A stretch of 64,000 nt of DNA, taken from Streptosporangium sp040640155 (GTDB lineage Bacteria; Actinomycetota; Actinomycetes; Streptosporangiales; Streptosporangiaceae). Position 1 is the first letter of the stretch, and each line of letters opens with the position of its first letter. Made by a program: the position numbers and the translations under genes. Below, piece by piece: positions 33,281 to 40,836 of this stretch. Location: the NCBI RefSeq assembly GCF_040640155.1, contig NZ_JBFABE010000006.1:182112-246111 (forward strand), in the 5' to 3' direction. The notes under the pieces are model-generated. The model saw only the letters and a program-made list of their open reading frames with translations, was not told the DNA's origin and made no database searches.

Positions 33281-35806
33281 ATGGACGATGGACGCATGGC
33301 CCCCCTTCTCCACAGGGACAGAGAACTGGCTGTATTTCGTGAGGCTATCGACGAGCTCCGTATCGGCCGGCCGACCGTCGCGACGATCCTGGGGGAGAAC
33401 GGAATCGGCAAGAGCGCCCTGCTCAGTGCCGTGACCGACCTGCTGCCCTCCCGCAGCCTGGTGCTGCGGGCCCGCTGTCATCCCAGCGAGAGCCGTTTCG
33501 CCTACGGCATGGTCCGCCAGCTCTTCGACCCGGTCCTGTCCGCCGGCGGGCGCCCCCGCAGGCAGTTCGACCGCGCCGCCACCGACGACGGCGTCGCCAC
33601 CTACGATCTGCTGACGGATCTGTTCCACATCACCCGCGACCTGGTCGCCGAGCAGCCGGTGGTCATCGCGATCGACGACCTGTCCTTCGCCGACCTGCCG
33701 TCGCTGCGCTGGTTCTCCTACATCGCCCGCCGTCTGGACGACCTGCCGGTCATGATGGTCGCCACGTTGCGCGAGGGCGCCCCGTCGGGGCCGCTCGCCG
33801 AGCTGTCCCGGCTGCCGTACGCGCGGTTCATCCAGCTCCGGCCGATCTGCGCCACCTGCACGGCCGACTTCGTCGGGCAGACGCTGGGCGCGCCGCCCGA
33901 CGAGGAGCTGTCGGCGTTCTGCCACACGCTCTCCCAGGGCAACCCGCGCGTGCTGCGCGAGCTCACCACCCGGATGCGGCACGCCAGGGTCATCCCGGGC
34001 CTGCCCGACCTCGACCGGGTGCTGGAGATCGGCGCGGCGGCCCTGTCCGACACCGTGCTCGAATGGCTGCACGACGACGACGCGGTGGCCTCCGACCTGC
34101 TCACCCAGCTCGCCGTCATGGGGCCCGACACCGACGTCGACGTGGCGGCGATGCTCTCCGGCCAGGGAGAGCTGGAGCTCCAGAAGGCCCGCCGGACGCT
34201 CGTCCAGGCGGGTCTCATCACCGCGGAGCCGCCCGTACGGTTCAGCAGCACCCTGGTCCGGGCGGCGGCCCTGTCGCGCCTCGACACCCGGACCCGGCTC
34301 GACCTGCACGAGCGGGTGGCCGCGCTGCTGGCCAGGATGGGCGCGCCGGCGGCCCAGACCGCCGAGCACCTGATGCTCACCACCTCGGCCTGGGGGGTCC
34401 CGGTGCTGCGCGCCGCGGCCACTGAGGCGGTCACGGCCCGCAGGTACGCCGACGCGGCCCGCTACCTGCGCCGCGCGCTGTCCTGCTCCGACGACCCCGC
34501 CGTCGTGCACGAGCTGACCCTGCAACTGGGCAGGACAGAGCTCCACCACGACCTCGACTCCTGTGCCCGGCACGCCGAGGCGCTGGTCACCGGCGCCCCC
34601 GACACCGTCCAGCCGTCCAGGTCGCTGCTGTACCTGGCCAGTCCCGCGCTGGCCGCCAGCACGGTGGGGGCCCGGCCGTTCGTCACCGTGGTGCAGGAAC
34701 TGGCGACCGCGCCGGACCCGCCGCGTGAGTCGCTGCTCCGGCTGGGCGCGCAGGTCCTGCTCTCGGGACACCGCGCCGGGTTGCGCAGGGCGGCCCGGAT
34801 GGCCGTGACGGGCGCCCCGGACGCCGCCTCCAGGGAGTTCTCCGGCGCGCTCGCGGCGATGGTCGCGGCGGGCGGACGGCACCCGGGCACCGCCGGGCGG
34901 CTGGCGGCGCGCGCCACACTGTCCAGCTCCCACCTGGGCCGTTCCGCCGGGAGCGGGCTGGTGGGCGCCGCGCTGGCGTTCGCCTGGACCGGGCAGCCGG
35001 AGGAGGCCATGGCGACGTGCTCAAGGATCCTGGAGCACGCCCGCGCCTGGCAGCAGCCGGAACTGCGCGTGCTCGGGCTGCTGATCCGCTCGGACGTCGC
35101 CTACCGGCGGGGGGACTCGGCCGACAGCCTGCGGGACGCGATCGACGCGCGGGACGGGGCCGAGCGGATCGGCGCGAGCGCGCTGACCGCGGCGGCCCGC
35201 GCCTGCGGCGCGCGCGCCCTGATCCAGATGGGCGAGACGCAGGACGCCACCGTGCTGATGCGCGAGATGACGATCCCGGTGGACGCCCATCCGCTGATCA
35301 AGAGCCTGATCCGGGAGGCCCAGGGAATGATCGCCGCGGCGGCGGACGATCACGTCACCGCGCTGAGCCTGTTCCTCGACTGCGGGCAACGGCTCTCGGC
35401 GCGCGGCGTCACCAACCCCACCTGCCTGCCCTGGCGCGCGCACGCGGCCAAGGCGTACAGCGCGCTGGGCGAGCACGCCGCGGCCCGGACGATCGCCGCC
35501 GAGCCGCCGGCGGCCACCGGCCACGCGCCGGACGCCTCGCACGCGCGGGTCCAGGGGGAGACGCGGGCACAGGAACCGGCACAGATCCAGATGCACGACC
35601 GGACGCAGGAGCGGACGCGGGGCCAGATCCTGCTCACCCCCGCCGAGCAGCGCGTCGTCGAGCTGGTACGCCAGGGCATGAGCAGCCTGGAGGTCGCCGA
35701 GCGGCTCTGCCTGAGCAAGCGCACCATCGACACTCACCTGGGCCGCATCTACCGCAAGCTCGGCATCCGGGGGCGGCACCAGCTCGCCGCCGCCCTCGGC
35801 GTCTGA
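33281..35806 (+). CDS. LAL-type LuxR-family regulator (large ATPase)
   Basis: An 841-aa cytoplasmic regulator of the LAL class, which often activates secondary-metabolite clusters. The N-terminal STAND ATPase has a P-loop GENGIGKSALL (about residues 38-48) and a Walker B-like VVIAIDDLSFAD. The middle is an Ala-rich helical repeat region. The C-terminal HTH (about 780-838) has LTPAEQRVVELVRQGMSSLE and LCLSKRTIDTHLGRIYRKLG. A Gln/Arg/Ala-rich linker precedes the HTH. The start is uncertain: ATG 33281 or ATG 33296 fit best, both with weak ribosome-binding sites. It sits between the two minus-strand gene blocks of the RiPP cluster, so it is the likely pathway-specific activator. Confidence 0.88.
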   Translation: MDDGRMAPLLHRDRELAVFREAIDELRIGRPTVATILGENGIGKSALLSAVTDLLPSRSLVLRARCHPSESRFAYGMVRQLFDPVLSAGGRPRRQFDRAATDDGVATYDLLTDLFHITRDLVAEQPVVIAIDDLSFADLPSLRWFSYIARRLDDLPVMMVATLREGAPSGPLAELSRLPYARFIQLRPICATCTADFVGQTLGAPPDEELSAFCHTLSQGNPRVLRELTTRMRHARVIPGLPDLDRVLEIGAAALSDTVLEWLHDDDAVASDLLTQLAVMGPDTDVDVAAMLSGQGELELQKARRTLVQAGLITAEPPVRFSSTLVRAAALSRLDTRTRLDLHERVAALLARMGAPAAQTAEHLMLTTSAWGVPVLRAAATEAVTARRYADAARYLRRALSCSDDPAVVHELTLQLGRTELHHDLDSCARHAEALVTGAPDTVQPSRSLLYLASPALAASTVGARPFVTVVQELATAPDPPRESLLRLGAQVLLSGHRAGLRRAARMAVTGAPDAASREFSGALAAMVAAGGRHPGTAGRLAARATLSSSHLGRSAGSGLVGAALAFAWTGQPEEAMATCSRILEHARAWQQPELRVLGLLIRSDVAYRRGDSADSLRDAIDARDGAERIGASALTAAARACGARALIQMGETQDATVLMREMTIPVDAHPLIKSLIREAQGMIAAAADDHVTALSLFLDCGQRLSARGVTNPTCLPWRAHAAKAYSALGEHAAARTIAAEPPAATGHAPDASHARVQGETRAQEPAQIQMHDRTQERTRGQILLTPAEQRVVELVRQGMSSLEVAERLCLSKRTIDTHLGRIYRKLGIRGRHQLAAALGV

Positions 35807-35910
35807 CCGGCCGGTCGATCGGACGAGAGGCGGGCGTCCCGCCGGACGACCGTGAACGGCCGGAAGACCGTGAAGGCCCTTGACCGGACGGCCCCGAAGG
35901 GCGACCGGCC

Positions 35911-35946
35911 TGACGAGGACCGCGCCGTTCGGCGCGGTCCTCGTCA
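35911..35946. terminator. Perfect 16-bp-stem bidirectional terminator
   Basis: Positions 35911-35926 pair without mismatch to 35931-35946 around a GTTC loop. It lies between the convergent LAL regulator (stop 35806) and halogenase (stop 35961) genes and should terminate both transcripts. Confidence 0.9.
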
Positions 35947-35960
35947 GGTGGGGGGTTCGT

Positions 35961-37376
35961 TCAGCGCGGCGTCGCCGGTTCGGCGGCGCGCCCGATGCCC
36001 AGCCTGGGCTCGGTGACCAGGTACAACCCGGCGGCGTCGGGGTCCTGGCGGACACCGAGGTCCGGCTCGGGCGTCTCCGCGGCCACGGCGTCCCGCGCGG
36101 TCAGCTCGGTGGCCAGCACCATCGCGTCCAGCGGGGTCGCGCCGCCGGAGCGGGTGGCGTCGTCCAGGTCGGTCAGGCCGGAGGTGATCGAGGCGAAGGC
36201 GCTGTCCGGGGCCACCTCGACGCCCCTCTTGCGCATCAGCTTCGGGTACTGGCCCCTGGCCAGGCGCTGTGCCAGCCAGAAGTACTCGGCCTTGCCGCGG
36301 TACTGCTCGTAGAACCCGGCCACCATGGAGAACATCCGGCCGTAGGCGTTGCGGTACAGGGACTCGTAGAACCCCAGCGCCTCGGACTCGGTGACCTCCC
36401 CGGCGTGCGCGGACAGGATGGACGCCGCGGCCAGCGTGCCGCTGTACATGGCCAGGTGCACGCCGGTGGACAGGAGGGGGTCCAGGAAGCACGCCGAGTC
36501 GCCCGCCAGGAAGTAGCCGGGGCCGCAGAAGCTGGCGGCCGAGTACGAGAAGTCCTGCTCGATGCGGGCCTTGCCCTTGAAACGGCCGCCCGAGATCAGC
36601 TCCGAGACCGTCTCCGACTCCGCGACCAGCGCCAGGAACATCTCGTTCGAGGTGGGGAACTCGGGCCTGCGGGCCAGGAAGTTGTCCTGGTGGGTGACGA
36701 AGCCCACGCTGTAGACGTCGCCGCTGAGCGGGATGACCCAGTACCAGCCGTGCGGGGAGGAGATCACGTTGATGCCGCCCCGGGGGGTCCTGGGCAGCAG
36801 GCCGCCGCCCTGGTAGTACCCCCAGATGGCGACGTTGCGGAAGACGTCGAGCTGGGTCCGGTCGCGGAAGTGCTGGGCGGAGAGCACCCCGGCGCGGCCG
36901 GAGGCGTCCACCACGTAGTCGGCCGTGCTCCGGCGGGCCTGTCCGTCGAGCACCCAGTCCACGCCCACCGCGCGGCCCTCGTCGAAACGCACCTTCTTCA
37001 CGTGGGCCCCGTGGACCACCTCGACGCCCTGCTCGGCGGCGTGCTTGAGCAGGACGTCGTCGAAGTCGGCCCGGTCGACCTGCCAGGAGCGCACCTTGTC
37101 GCCGAAGAGGTCCGGCCAGTTGATGGTCCAGTCCCGCTCGGCGCCCCAGCGCAGCAGCAGGCCCTCCTTGACGGTGTAGCCGCGGGCCTCGATCTTCTCC
37201 CGTACGCCGACGAGGTCGATGATGGCGCGGCAGGAGGAGGAGATGGACTCGCCGACGTGGTAGCGCGGGAACGAATCCCTTTCCAGGAGACGGACCCTGG
37301 CACCGGCTCGCGCCAGCAGGGCCGAGGATATCGATCCGGCGGGACCCCCGCCTATCACCACTACGTCAGGCGCCAT
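35961..37376 (-). CDS. FADH2-dependent halogenase, tailoring enzyme of the RiPP cluster
   Basis: A 471-aa flavoprotein with all hallmark motifs of flavin-dependent halogenases: FAD-binding GGGPAG (residues 9-14), a Lys70 in GYTVKEGLLLRWG aligned with the catalytic lysine, WYWVIP (211-216, the WxWxIP motif) and FLDPLLSTG (297-305, FxxPxxSxG). Such enzymes chlorinate or brominate electron-rich aromatics. The obvious aromatic targets in the precursor core are two adjacent Tyr. The ATG at 37376 is preceded by AAGGGA. It may have its own promoter, since the 100-bp gap to the VOC gene is AT-rich and repeat-bearing. A flavin reductase partner is not encoded nearby. A non-halogenating monooxygenase role remains possible. 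Confidence 0.85.
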   Translation of the reverse strand: MAPDVVVIGGGPAGSISSALLARAGARVRLLERDSFPRYHVGESISSSCRAIIDLVGVREKIEARGYTVKEGLLLRWGAERDWTINWPDLFGDKVRSWQVDRADFDDVLLKHAAEQGVEVVHGAHVKKVRFDEGRAVGVDWVLDGQARRSTADYVVDASGRAGVLSAQHFRDRTQLDVFRNVAIWGYYQGGGLLPRTPRGGINVISSPHGWYWVIPLSGDVYSVGFVTHQDNFLARRPEFPTSNEMFLALVAESETVSELISGGRFKGKARIEQDFSYSAASFCGPGYFLAGDSACFLDPLLSTGVHLAMYSGTLAAASILSAHAGEVTESEALGFYESLYRNAYGRMFSMVAGFYEQYRGKAEYFWLAQRLARGQYPKLMRKRGVEVAPDSAFASITSGLTDLDDATRSGGATPLDAMVLATELTARDAVAAETPEPDLGVRQDPDAAGLYLVTEPRLGIGRAAEPATPR

Positions 37377-37440
37377 GAAATTCCCTTCCCACGCGATGAC
37401 CACTGCAGCGAATTTTCGCAGAAAGGGATGAAATTAGTTA

Positions 37441-37473
37441 ATACGCATTTATACGCATTTTGATGCGCATTTT
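37441..37473. promoter_or_regulatory. Direct repeats ATACGCATTT upstream of the halogenase gene
   Basis: ATACGCATTT occurs twice in tandem (37441-37450, 37451-37460), followed by TGATGCGCATTT (37461-37472), which contains the palindrome ATGCGCAT. The tract is AT-rich, lies about 65-97 bp before the halogenase start, and shares TACGCAT with the site upstream of the cyclodehydratase. It is probably a promoter/operator. Confidence 0.55.
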
Positions 37474-37476
37474 CCT

Positions 37477-38298
37477 TCAGCCGCCGATGCGGGGAGCGAT
37501 GGAACCGGCCGCGGGGCCGGTGGCGGGATCGGTGGCGGTGCCGGTGCCGGTGACCGAGGAGACGGAGCCGCCGGAGGAGAGGGCCGCGGCGAGGCCGAAG
37601 ACCGCGCCCAGCGGATCGGCGAACAGGCCGTCCCCCAGCGGGCGGGCCCCGGCCGCCCGAGCCGCCCGGGTGACCCGGTCCATCCGGTCGGCCCGGTCCG
37701 TCCGGTCCGCCCGGTCCGCCTGGTCGGTCCGGTCCGCCCGGTCCGGCGCCGGGTCCCCGGCGCCGAAGAAGGGCACCCAGGCACCCCGGGGAGAGGAGCG
37801 GATCACCGGGGTCGTCCCGCCGTACAGGTTCCGGTAGAACTCCTCGGCGGCGTCCGGGGCGGGGGTGTGCAGCTCGGCCGCGCACAGGGCGCCGGGCTCG
37901 TCGACCAGGACCACGCCCTCGTCCCTGCCGCCCTCCCAGAAGCCGACCGCCGCGCCGGTGGCGTCGACGGCCAGGCAGAGGCGGCCGTCGCCGCCCGCGG
38001 GAACCGGGCCCACCAGCACGCGACCGCCCAGGCGCCCGACCTCCTCCCGGGTGCGGGCGAGGTCCTTGGAGGCCAGGTAGACGTTCCAGGACGAGCCGAA
38101 GGCCGGGCCCATCGGGCTGGGGCCGAGCCCGCCGATGATCTCTCCCCGCAGGGTGATCAGGTGGTAGCCGCGGCCGTTCTCCTTGACGAACTCCCAGCCG
38201 AAGAGGTCGCCGTAGAACCGTTTCGCGCCGGTCGGATCGACGGTGACGTGATCGACCCAGCAGGGTGTTCCAGGGCCGTACGAGAGCCGCCGGGGCAT
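37477..38298 (-). CDS. VOC-superfamily (glyoxalase/bleomycin-resistance-like) protein
   Basis: A 273-aa protein with two VOC modules. The first begins GTPCWVDHVTVDPTGAKRFY and GDLFGWEFV, the second LCAAELHTPAPDAAEEFYRN. VOC proteins bind metals, sequester drugs or catalyse diverse reactions, so it could be a self-resistance factor or a tailoring enzyme. The second module is interrupted by an Asp/Arg-rich repeat coded by 9-bp units (37676-37747). The ATG at 38298 has a strong GAAGGAG site, which lies inside the reading frame of the upstream gene: the two frames overlap by 142 bp. It is in the precursor-led minus-strand gene block. Confidence 0.8.
   Translation of the reverse strand: MPRRLSYGPGTPCWVDHVTVDPTGAKRFYGDLFGWEFVKENGRGYHLITLRGEIIGGLGPSPMGPAFGSSWNVYLASKDLARTREEVGRLGGRVLVGPVPAGGDGRLCLAVDATGAAVGFWEGGRDEGVVLVDEPGALCAAELHTPAPDAAEEFYRNLYGGTTPVIRSSPRGAWVPFFGAGDPAPDRADRTDQADRADRTDRADRMDRVTRAARAAGARPLGDGLFADPLGAVFGLAAALSSGGSVSSVTGTGTATDPATGPAAGSIAPRIGG
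37676..37747. repeat. Eight tandem 9-bp units within the VOC gene
   Basis: Eight successive variants of CGGTCCGCC cover 72 bp. In the VOC frame they encode repeated Asp-Arg-X triplets (X is Ala, Thr, Gln or Met). The array is in frame and looks like slippage expansion in a surface loop. Confidence 0.85.
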
Positions 38299-39107
38299 GA
38301 GAACTCCTTCAGGAGCCGGTCGTCGATGAGCGCCGCGGCCGCCTCGGCGCCGCCGGACTCGGGCATGCGCAGCCGGTAGCGGGGCACGCCGGCCAGCTCC
38401 GTGGCGGTCGGGGGCCAGACGTGCGCCTGGAAGTCCGACGGCTCCAGCCTGCAGCGGTCGCTGTCTCCCTGGCAGAGCCTGATCAGCGTGGGCGGGGCGA
38501 GCCTGGCGGTGATCGGCACCGGCGTGCCCAGCCGCTCCGGGCGGACCAGGACGGACTGCCCGGCCAGCGTCGGCCGGGCCGGGCGCCAGAGAGCGGGGTC
38601 GGCCTCCAGGCCGATCAGCCCGCTCGCGCGGGCCGCGTCCAGGGCGTCGCCGCGCAGGTCCAGCGGGGTGAGGAAGGGGAGGGTGTGGCCGGTGGCCCGG
38701 TCGACCACGAGGAGCTGGCCCGAGACCGGCCGCCAGGACTGCGCGGCCAGCGAGACCGCGACCTCGGCGCAGGGCGAGCAGGCGCTGCCGATCAGTGCCA
38801 CCGTGGCGTCACCCTTGGCCAGGACGACGGCGCGCATCACCAGGAAGTGATCCTCCAGCACGGCGAACGGGGGGACGGGCGGGGGCATGGTGCCCCACCC
38901 CCGGAACGCGCGGCGCTGCAGCAGCATCCCGTCCTCCCGGTGGACCAGCAGCTCCCCGCCGGACGCCTCGTTGCTGAGGAGCTTCACCGCCAGATGCGGC
39001 TTACCGGCCTTCACCATGTGGGAGCCGAACAGGAAGGCCATCTCGGACGTGTCCATGTGCGTCACGGCGAGGACTGTCAGGCCGAAGAACTCCAACAACA
39101 GGGACAA
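38157..39107 (-). CDS. HPr-kinase-like protein with degenerate P-loop
   Basis: A 316-aa protein I do not recognise with certainty. A central segment resembles the HprK kinase core: VALIGSACSPCAEVAVSLAA, then SWRPVSGQLLVVDRATG and HTLPFLTPLDLR. However, the expected GxxGxGKS/T loop has become GSACSPCAEVA, lacking the Lys and Ser/Thr, so kinase activity is doubtful. HprK-like proteins occur in other RiPP clusters. I choose TTG at 39107, which has AAGGGGAAG upstream; GTG 39125 is possible. The frame runs 142 bp into the VOC gene, and its last 47 codons look like out-of-frame translation (Ser/Thr/Arg-rich), so a stop codon or frame may have been lost near 38298. Confidence 0.55.
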   Translation of the reverse strand: MSLLLEFFGLTVLAVTHMDTSEMAFLFGSHMVKAGKPHLAVKLLSNEASGGELLVHREDGMLLQRRAFRGWGTMPPPVPPFAVLEDHFLVMRAVVLAKGDATVALIGSACSPCAEVAVSLAAQSWRPVSGQLLVVDRATGHTLPFLTPLDLRGDALDAARASGLIGLEADPALWRPARPTLAGQSVLVRPERLGTPVPITARLAPPTLIRLCQGDSDRCRLEPSDFQAHVWPPTATELAGVPRYRLRMPESGGAEAAAALIDDRLLKEFSCPGGSRTALEHPAGSITSPSIRPARNGSTATSSAGSSSRRTAAATT

Positions 39108-39145
39108 GCTACTTCCCCTTACCACTTCTCGTTCGACCCGTACGA

Positions 39146-39943
39146 TCAGCTGACTTTCCCTACCATCTCAGGTAGTGACAGCCCTTGAAATACGGCAGCA
39201 GATGCTATTTCTGGGCGTTCCAGTAGGGGGAGATGTGCCGAATCGGGGATCACTCGCACCTCGCATCCAGGGACGTTACGGCGCAGGGTCTCGGCGTTGG
39301 CCGTGAAGGCCGGCATGTCGGAGTCACCGACGATCACCGTCGTCCTGGCCCTGACCCGCGCGAGGTCCTCGGGCGGGTGCCGGTGCATGCCGAGCATCGC
39401 CATCGCCCCGGTGTCCAGCTCGGCCCAGGAGTGCCTGCCGATCACCTCCCGCAGCCGGGCCCGCAGCGCGGGACGCGCCTCGGTGCCGCGGAAGATGTCG
39501 GGAGGGGAGTCCATCCACAGCTCGGCCATCTGCTCGGGCGCGCCGCGGGCCCGGCGCAGCGTCATCAGCTCCAGGTACCGGCGCCGGGCCGCGGGGTCGG
39601 GGGGCGCGCCGCCGAGCGTCGGCGCCGCGAGCACCAGGTTCCGCACCACCCCGGGCGCCTCCAGGGCCATCTGCAGCGTGACGCTGGAACCGAAGGAGAG
39701 CCCCACGACCCGGTGCGCCCCCTCGGCCTCGGCGAAGGCGGCCAGCCGCAGGGCGAGCGCGGGCAGCGTCTGGCCGCGCCGCAGCGGCTCGGACCCGCCG
39801 TGACCGGGAAGGTCCACACCCAGGTGACGCCAGCCGGGGAGCAGCTCCCACAGGGGTCGCCACAGCGTGGAGTCCATGGTGTAGCCGTGCACCCACAGCA
39901 CCGCGGGACCCGTTCCCGACTCGATGACGCGCAGCCCGTTCAC
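39146..39943 (-). CDS. Alpha/beta-fold hydrolase of the RiPP cluster
   Basis: A 265-aa cytoplasmic hydrolase. It has the oxyanion motif WVHGYTMDSTLW, GVDLPGHGGSEP, the nucleophile elbow GLSFGSS, an acid in VIVGDSDMPA and a catalytic His in PDSAHLPLLERP. The closest families are small-molecule esterases and peptidase-like hydrolases. The GTG start overlaps the Rieske gene's stop as GTGA, so it is translationally coupled to the oxygenase. It may cleave an ester, amide or C-C bond during tailoring, or act as an editing/resistance enzyme; the sequence does not decide. Confidence 0.8.
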   Translation of the reverse strand: MNGLRVIESGTGPAVLWVHGYTMDSTLWRPLWELLPGWRHLGVDLPGHGGSEPLRRGQTLPALALRLAAFAEAEGAHRVVGLSFGSSVTLQMALEAPGVVRNLVLAAPTLGGAPPDPAARRRYLELMTLRRARGAPEQMAELWMDSPPDIFRGTEARPALRARLREVIGRHSWAELDTGAMAMLGMHRHPPEDLARVRARTTVIVGDSDMPAFTANAETLRRNVPGCEVRVIPDSAHLPLLERPEIASAAVFQGLSLPEMVGKVS

Positions 39944-40836
39944 GCCTGCTCCCGGAAGGTCGCGCAGAACTCCCGGTAGGCCACGACCGCCGCGTCCCTG
40001 ACGTCCAGGCGCGGCACCGCCCGCGGGTTCAGCCGTTCCCAGATGACCGCGTCCTCGTCCAGCGCCCGCTCGCTGCCCTGGACGAGCAGCGGCAGTTCCC
40101 CCCGCTGCTCGGCGCCGACCCCGATCGCCACCCGCACCGCGCACCCGCCCCTCTCCCGCGGCACGGCCGCGGTGACGATCACCTGTTCCCGGCCCGGTGG
40201 CCCGAACAGGGTGACGACCACGCCGGGGCTGTAGGCGCGGGCCAGGAAACGGGAGCGGATGATCCGGGGGCCGCCGGTGTCCGCCCCCGGCCGGGCGCCC
40301 ATGACGAACTCGCCCTCCATGACCAGCTCGCCCTCGTCCCCGTCGCGGTGCGCCATCGCCCGCACCCTCGGCACCTTGTGCACCTCGGTGAAGTGGTCGA
40401 TGTCGAAGGCGTTCTCCACGACCAGCAGGGGGTCGGCCTCCATCGGCCTGCTCACGGCCGCGGTCAGCGGGTGGCCGTCGGCCAGCTCCTTGATCGCCCG
40501 GGTGAACCCGCGGTCGTCGTCGGGGCCGTCGGAGAGCCGTACGAACACGGCCTCGCCGGAGACGAGCACGTGGTGCTCGGCCACCGACAACCGCCTGGAG
40601 GTGTCGCCCAGCCCGATCCGCCGGCCGTGGAAGGGGCAGACCAGGCAGCCGTCGGCGAGCCGGCCCCCGTAGCCCAGGTGCGCGCCCCGGTGCGGGCAGT
40701 CGGCGTCGAAGACCCGTATCCCGGTCCCGTCCCGCACGGCCACCAGCCGCCGGGTCCCTAGCTCCAGGGGGGTCACCTCGGCGTTCAGTTCGGAGGTGAA
40801 GACCGGCAGGTGCCAGCCGGAGTGCGGTGCCGTCAT
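39940..40836 (-). CDS. Rieske non-heme iron oxygenase
   Basis: A 298-aa oxygenase subunit. The Rieske [2Fe-2S] domain has C47-P-H49 and C67-P-F-H70 (DCPHRGAHLGYGGRL and CLVCPFHG). The catalytic domain has the mononuclear-iron motif ENAFDIDHFTEVH, with His148 and His153. This resembles single-component-type oxygenases such as KshA or cholesterol-desaturase-like enzymes that hydroxylate or desaturate small molecules. Its ATG overlaps the amine-oxidase stop as ATGA, and its stop overlaps the hydrolase start. A ferredoxin/reductase is not seen nearby. Within the cluster it could oxidise a core side chain. Confidence 0.88.
   Translation of the reverse strand: MTAPHSGWHLPVFTSELNAEVTPLELGTRRLVAVRDGTGIRVFDADCPHRGAHLGYGGRLADGCLVCPFHGRRIGLGDTSRRLSVAEHHVLVSGEAVFVRLSDGPDDDRGFTRAIKELADGHPLTAAVSRPMEADPLLVVENAFDIDHFTEVHKVPRVRAMAHRDGDEGELVMEGEFVMGARPGADTGGPRIIRSRFLARAYSPGVVVTLFGPPGREQVIVTAAVPRERGGCAVRVAIGVGAEQRGELPLLVQGSERALDEDAVIWERLNPRAVPRLDVRDAAVVAYREFCATFREQA

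Noticed and set aside
35961..37376. Geranylgeranyl-reductase-like assignment for the flavoprotein
   Set aside because: The WxWxIP and FxxPxxSxG motifs together with an aligned catalytic Lys fit halogenases better.
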